Shown piece after piece: positions 4,450 through 7,888 of a DNA stretch of 7,888 nucleotides. The DNA comes from Candidatus Woesearchaeota archaeon. Its GTDB lineage: Archaea; Nanobdellota; Nanobdellia; UBA10117; WJKY01. The translations under genes were made by a program, and so were the position numbers. The stretch covers positions 1 to 7,888 of the forward strand of contig WJKY01000061.1 of the NCBI GenBank assembly GCA_014728835.1. The letters run 5' to 3'. How positions within the stretch are numbered: position 1 is the stretch's first letter; the number at the start of each line of letters is the position of its first letter. The notes under the pieces are model-generated. The model was not told the DNA's origin. It saw only the letters and a program-made list of their open reading frames with translations, and searched no databases.

Positions 4450-5121
4450 TTATTCTAGAACTTTTAATCTACCTTTTTTTGGTTCATAAATATCTCCTGA
4501 TTTTAATAAACCTATTATAATACTTTTAGCTTCAGAAACATCTAATCCAGATTTTTTAATCACAATATCTAATTCTGCACCCTCACCAATATCAACTTCT
4601 TTAATTACATTAACAATTTTATTTTGAACAGACAAGTCTTCTTCTTTAATAGTTTCTTCAGCAACATCTTCGGGAACAGATGGCTTTACATCATCTGCAT
4701 CTGTGGTGCCCGTAGACGGCTGACCTAATTCTAGTTTATGTACAATCATCCAGTTTGGATCTTCAATATTTCTGATAACTTCAGGTGATAAATAAATCTC
4801 ATCATTGTACTCTTTTACTTTTCCAATAAACCTAACTAATTTTCCTATTTTAGAATCTTTTAATTTAATTACGTCAGGTCCAAATGCTTTGATTCTAATA
4901 GTTTCAGATCCATCGTCTAATGTTATTGTTCCATAATTACCATCTTCAGATATAAATTTAGAGACAGTTGTCGCAATAAGATGAACTCTAGAAATTTTTT
5001 CACTGTTTATCTCAATATAATTTGGATTCCAACCTTCTGTTTTAGTGTATTCTCCACTATGCAAATCTTTAATCCAGACTTTTTTCGAAACAATTCTTTT
5101 TTTAGATTTTAATTTAACCAT
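4450..5121 (-). CDS. RPA32-like single-stranded-DNA-binding protein: OB fold plus C-terminal winged helix (223 aa)
   Basis: Residues about 44-120 show an OB-fold pattern of alternating strands: V-H-L-I-A-T-T-V, then G-T-I-T-L-D-D-G-S-E-T-I-R-I-K-A-F, then L-V-R-F-I-G-K-V-K-E-Y-N-D-E-I-Y-L-S-P-E. The last is the typical replication protein A strand set. A flexible acidic linker (about 131-163) leads to a winged-helix domain (about 164-223), the architecture of RPA32 and archaeal RPA-associated proteins. The N-terminal 15 residues are basic. The ATG is two bases after the MCM stop, so the gene is co-transcribed and probably translationally coupled to the helicase. Its winged helix ends with G-D-I-Y-E-P-K-K-G, strikingly like the MCM tail. 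The likely role is protection of ssDNA and partner docking at the fork. Direct ssDNA binding is inferred from the fold only. Confidence 0.85.
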   Translation of the reverse strand: MVKLKSKKRIVSKKVWIKDLHSGEYTKTEGWNPNYIEINSEKISRVHLIATTVSKFISEDGNYGTITLDDGSETIRIKAFGPDVIKLKDSKIGKLVRFIGKVKEYNDEIYLSPEVIRNIEDPNWMIVHKLELGQPSTGTTDADDVKPSVPEDVAEETIKEEDLSVQNKIVNVIKEVDIGEGAELDIVIKKSGLDVSEAKSIIIGLLKSGDIYEPKKGRLKVLE

Positions 5122-5123
5122 TT

Positions 5124-7148
5124 TTAACCTATTTTCTGAACCAAACCAGGCTTTGGTTCAAATATATCCCCCTTCTTTTTAAGATTATCTAATATTTCTT
5201 CTGCTTTAGCCTTGTCAATACCTTCATTATCAGCTTCATTTAAAATATCAGATATTGGTATTGATTTTCCAACTTTGTCGGTAAGCATGTCAATGATCCT
5301 CTTTAGTATAGATATTTTACTTCTTTGCGTTGCAGTAATTCCTGTTGTAATTCTGTCAATATCAAACTTACCTGTTTCAGCATCCAAAGCAACAGCCTCC
5401 ATACAAGAACGTAATAACTTAATTGCTTTTTTAGCATCCTTTTTTGTTACTTTATTGTCCAACCGAATTTTGGCACTTGCTTCAGCCATACGAACCAAAG
5501 CTTCTAATTGTCTTGCTGAAATAGGTATTGACTTTACTTCGCCTTCTTCAAGTGCAGCTGCAGAACGCAAATCAACATAAAACTTTTTTATTTCTCTAAT
5601 TGCTCCCGCAGTAATTTTTGGAAAACAATTTTGTTTTGCATATGCGATATATTTTCTCAAAAGAGAAGGTTCAATTTCAGCTTTTTGTGCCGAAGAATCT
5701 TTTGCTAATTCAAGCACGTGAGTTGCTATTTTTTCATCTAATTCAATATTAGGAATGTCTCTAATAGGAAATATTAAATCAAAACGATTAATTAGTGTTG
5801 GTGGCAAATCAATTTGTTTTGATATTAAAGAATATGGATCAAAGCGGCCGAATTTTGGATTTGCAGCAGCTAATACAGATGTTTCTGCACGAAGAGTTGC
5901 CTGAATATTTGCTTTTGCAATCGTAATTGTTTGTTGCTCTAAAGCCTCATGCATCGCACCAGTGTCTTCTGAACTCATTTTATCTAATTCATCTAAACAA
6001 GCTACACCTTTATTAGCCAATACTAAAGCTCCGGCTTCTAAACTCCAACCTTTTAGAAATTCATCTTTAACAACAGAAGCGGTTAAACCAGCGGTGGTAG
6101 CGCCCTTACCAGCCACATAGCGAGCTTTAGGTGACAAACTAGAAACATATCTTAAGATTTGAGATTTACCAGAACCTGGATCACCTACCAAAAAAATATG
6201 AATATCTCCTCTAGTTCTAGTACCATCTTCTCTTTTTTTTCTAATGCCACCAAATAATTGCAAAACAATAGCCTCTTTGATATTTTCATGACCATAAATA
6301 GACGGCGCTATTGAGCGTTTAAGTAAATCATAAATATTTTTTTTCATAGATAGTTCTTTTATCACTTTTTTATCTTTAGGAGAGAGTTTAATTTCTTCAA
6401 ATTCCTCGTCAACTGTTTCAACATTATTAGCTTCAATTAACAAATCATAAGTAGTACTTTGACCTCCTGACCTCAAAGATACTGCTACTTCTTTTATCAC
6501 ACCTACAACTTTAATTTTATTACCAGGATATCTTCGTTTTTCAAGTTCAGGATCAAGTAAATCTTCTTCTAAAAACACATTGATTCTTTTTGGTTGTTCT
6601 CCACCTTCAAGGTTCTCCGGAGATTCTTCTATTATTAATCTTTGAACATCAACCATTTTTTTATCTATTTGTTTAAAATTACTTTTTCGACCACATGAAC
6701 ACCTAGTTGGTCGTTTGAGTTTTTTACCCATTTGCTTTACAACAATTTGCGCACCGCATTTGGGACATTCAAAAGTAGCTAACAAAATTCTTGGTCTTAC
6801 ATCAGATGCTTGCCTAATTAAACCTTCAGTTGAAATTAATTTACTCAAATTTTCACTTCTTATATTTCTAATTTTAAGATAAGCACTTTTAGGCAAATTA
6901 AAAAATCTCAGATGAATAGGATATTTTGCTTCAGGAATATCAAATTGTTTAATAGCTTCTTCAGCACTTTCTATTATCTCACTAAATTTTTCAAGTAATT
7001 GATCTGATAAAGTAATATCAAATTTAGATAATATAGAAAAATCAATGTTTATACTGTTTTTTCCTTTTCTGATAGCATTTAGTAGGTCTGTATAGTAATA
7101 TTTTTCTATAAAATCTCTGAATTTGGTAATTATTTCTTCAGAAGCCAC
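5124..7148 (-). CDS. mcm: MCM replicative DNA helicase (674 aa from the GTG start)
   Basis: This is the hexameric ATPase that unwinds DNA at archaeal replication forks. In order it has an N-terminal helical A domain; a zinc motif C128-P-K-C131-x18-C150-S-C152; an OB domain with a basic hairpin near 222-235; Walker A G-D-P-G-S-G-K328-S; Walker B A-C-L-D386-E387-L-D; sensor 1 A-A-A-N430-P; arginine finger L-I-N-R455-F-D; and a C-terminal winged helix (about 605-674). All catalytic residues are intact and no intein sits at the Walker A site. Length is normal for the family. I chose GTG 7148 over the in-frame TTG 7163 because a Shine-Dalgarno site at 7155-7161 covers that TTG and is six bases from the GTG. 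The RPA-like gene follows two bases after the stop, and TBP is encoded 65 bp upstream of the long form. Confidence 0.97.
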   Translation of the reverse strand: MASEEIITKFRDFIEKYYYTDLLNAIRKGKNSINIDFSILSKFDITLSDQLLEKFSEIIESAEEAIKQFDIPEAKYPIHLRFFNLPKSAYLKIRNIRSENLSKLISTEGLIRQASDVRPRILLATFECPKCGAQIVVKQMGKKLKRPTRCSCGRKSNFKQIDKKMVDVQRLIIEESPENLEGGEQPKRINVFLEEDLLDPELEKRRYPGNKIKVVGVIKEVAVSLRSGGQSTTYDLLIEANNVETVDEEFEEIKLSPKDKKVIKELSMKKNIYDLLKRSIAPSIYGHENIKEAIVLQLFGGIRKKREDGTRTRGDIHIFLVGDPGSGKSQILRYVSSLSPKARYVAGKGATTAGLTASVVKDEFLKGWSLEAGALVLANKGVACLDELDKMSSEDTGAMHEALEQQTITIAKANIQATLRAETSVLAAANPKFGRFDPYSLISKQIDLPPTLINRFDLIFPIRDIPNIELDEKIATHVLELAKDSSAQKAEIEPSLLRKYIAYAKQNCFPKITAGAIREIKKFYVDLRSAAALEEGEVKSIPISARQLEALVRMAEASAKIRLDNKVTKKDAKKAIKLLRSCMEAVALDAETGKFDIDRITTGITATQRSKISILKRIIDMLTDKVGKSIPISDILNEADNEGIDKAKAEEILDNLKKKGDIFEPKPGLVQKIG

Positions 7149-7154
7149 TAAGTG

Positions 7155-7161
7155 CACCTCC
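7155..7161 (-). promoter_or_regulatory. Shine-Dalgarno site that sets the MCM start at GTG 7148
   Basis: GGAGGTG on the - strand, six bases before GTG 7148. A longer frame starting with TTG at 7163 would have its first codons inside this site and no Shine-Dalgarno of its own. The shorter start is therefore much more likely and removes five residues. Confidence 0.8.
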
Positions 7162-7182
7162 AAAAAAATCCTAACAACTTCT

Positions 7183-7204
7183 AAATTTAAACAATTCTAT
7201 AAAA
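7183..7204 (-). promoter_or_regulatory. Candidate promoter of the MCM operon
   Basis: Two TATA-like elements lie in the TBP-MCM spacer on the - strand: TTTTATAG (about 7197-7204) and GTTTAAATTT (7183-7192). The first would place a transcription start near 7174, giving a leader of about 26 bases that includes the Shine-Dalgarno site. The second would start transcription on the Shine-Dalgarno itself. Read-through from the TBP gene is also possible, because there is no long T-tract between them. Confidence 0.4.
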
Positions 7205-7228
7205 CAGTAAACAAGTGAGGAATTAACC

Positions 7229-7867
7229 CTATAACTCCCCACCTTTTTTTAATTGATCTCTCAAAATATAAACAGATTCTATAATCTCTTCTTCACTTTT
7301 TGCTCCTGTGATCACAATTTTACCAGTTCCAAATAACAGAAATGTAATATGTGAATTTGGTAATTTGTAAACCAAACCCGGAAACTGTTCAGGTTCGTAT
7401 TCTGTGTTTTCAAATTTAAATACAATTTCATTTAAATTTAATCTGCCACCTACAGAACCGCTTGCGACCATATTTTGCACTTCAATATCTGGCCGTCCTT
7501 TAACTTTCAAACCAATAGCTTCTAGTTTTTTAACTATAGCCCTGATTGCTTTTCTAGCTTCTCTTTTTGATTTTGTTCCTGTGCAAATAATTTTCCCAGA
7601 ACTAAACAAAAGCGCACTTGCTTTTGGAGAGTCCATTTTTAAAATTAAACCTGGAAATTGCTCAGGATTATACTCAGCTCTTTCTAATTTAGTTGCTAAT
7701 TTTTCAAGTGGTAAATCTCTGTGAATAGAAGCAGAAACAACAACGTTTTGTGTTTCAGCGTAAACACCTTTTACTTTTTTAAATTTGCTTTTTTTCTTTG
7801 TTTTTCTTTTAGTTTTCTGTTTTGTTTTACGAGTTTTTCTTTTTTTAGAAGTTTTTTTCTTTGCCAT
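7229..7867 (-). CDS. tbp: TATA-box-binding protein with Lys/Arg-rich N-terminal arm (212 aa)
   Basis: TBP binds the TATA box and, with TFB, recruits RNA polymerase. The two direct repeats are clear. Repeat 1 (about 37-122) begins with E-T-Q-N-V-V-V-S-A-S-I; repeat 2 (about 128-208) begins with E-V-Q-N-M-V-A-S-G-S-V. Each has the y-x-P-E-Q-F-P-G-L segment and an L-L-F-x-x-G-K-I strand carrying the DNA-kinking phenylalanines (F71 and F88, F162 and F179). Residues 1-34 form an arm with 21 Lys/Arg plus regularly spaced Thr, which archaeal TBPs normally lack; the usual acidic C-terminal tail is absent (ends K-K-G-G-E-L). The start is secure: an in-frame TGA lies directly before the ATG, and there is no other ATG, GTG or TTG in the arm. 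An AAAGGTG 10 bases upstream is at best a weak Shine-Dalgarno. Confidence 0.96.
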   Translation of the reverse strand: MAKKKTSKKRKTRKTKQKTKRKTKKKSKFKKVKGVYAETQNVVVSASIHRDLPLEKLATKLERAEYNPEQFPGLILKMDSPKASALLFSSGKIICTGTKSKREARKAIRAIVKKLEAIGLKVKGRPDIEVQNMVASGSVGGRLNLNEIVFKFENTEYEPEQFPGLVYKLPNSHITFLLFGTGKIVITGAKSEEEIIESVYILRDQLKKGGEL

Positions 7868-7888
7868 TCATCCCACGCACCTTTATAA

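Noticed and set aside
5212..5580. + strand open frame inside the MCM gene
   Set aside because: It is a mirror of the conserved MCM C-terminal region, with no promoter, Shine-Dalgarno site or recognisable fold.
6167..6190. Possible intein at the MCM Walker A site, a common insertion point in archaea
   Set aside because: The G-D-P-G-S-G-K-S segment and its flanks are continuous, with no insertion.
7404..7724. + strand open frame inside the TBP gene
   Set aside because: It is the antisense of the TBP repeats. The internal TBP duplication gives it apparent structure.
1..7888. CRISPR array, insertion sequence, tRNA or rRNA
   Set aside because: No spaced direct repeats, terminal inverted repeats, transposase or structured RNA motif was seen. 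Coding density leaves no gap longer than about 70 bases.

Overview
The window comes from an archaeal chromosome. It encodes a TATA-binding protein, an MCM helicase with an OB-fold partner, leaderless-looking genes with TATA boxes about 26 bp upstream of the start codon, and T-tract terminators. The DNA is AT-rich by eye, and the genes are compact, often overlapping by 4 bp (ATGA). Several proteins (DUF5679-like zinc ribbon, C-C-C-H mini zinc finger with basic arms, divergent thymidylate kinase) are types I associate with DPANN archaea of the Woesearchaeota/Pacearchaeota kind. That placement is an inference from gene content and would need marker-gene phylogeny. The standard genetic code is used, with TAA, TAG and TGA all serving as stops.

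Layout, left to right. Positions 1-303 (-) hold the start of a CDP-alcohol phosphatidyltransferase running off the left edge. It diverges from a two-gene (+) unit: a winged-helix protein of unknown function (355-795) and a two-TM membrane protein (792-1112). The two start codons flank one TATA-like box placed about equally from both. Next is a (-) run read from right to left: an arginase/agmatinase-family enzyme (2830-2093), a small winged-helix regulator (2039-1752), a 48-residue zinc ribbon (1740-1594), and a YdjM-like metal-dependent hydrolase of the membrane (1562-1083). The 3' end of the hydrolase gene overlaps the membrane protein gene by 30 bp.

From 2879 a (+) pair encodes a divergent thymidylate kinase and an FtsJ/RlmE-type rRNA 2'-O-methyltransferase, overlapping by ATGA. 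A T-tract, a strong TATA box and a strong Shine-Dalgarno site then precede a 92-residue protein that is about two-thirds Lys+Arg (4142-4420) and has a C-C-C-H zinc module in its centre.

The right half (7867-4450, -) is an information-processing block: TBP, MCM helicase, and an RPA32-like OB-fold plus winged-helix protein. The TBP carries an unusual Lys/Arg/Thr-rich N-terminal arm. MCM and the OB-fold protein are 2 bp apart and end in similar winged-helix tails, which suggests they act together at the replication fork.

Most worth a second look: the protamine-like zinc protein and the matching basic arm on TBP, the shared C-terminal winged helix of MCM and its OB-fold neighbour, the single TATA box that appears to serve two divergent leaderless genes, and the altered catalytic motifs in the thymidylate kinase. 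No CRISPR array, mobile element, tRNA or rRNA was seen. No gene-free stretch exceeds about 70 bases.
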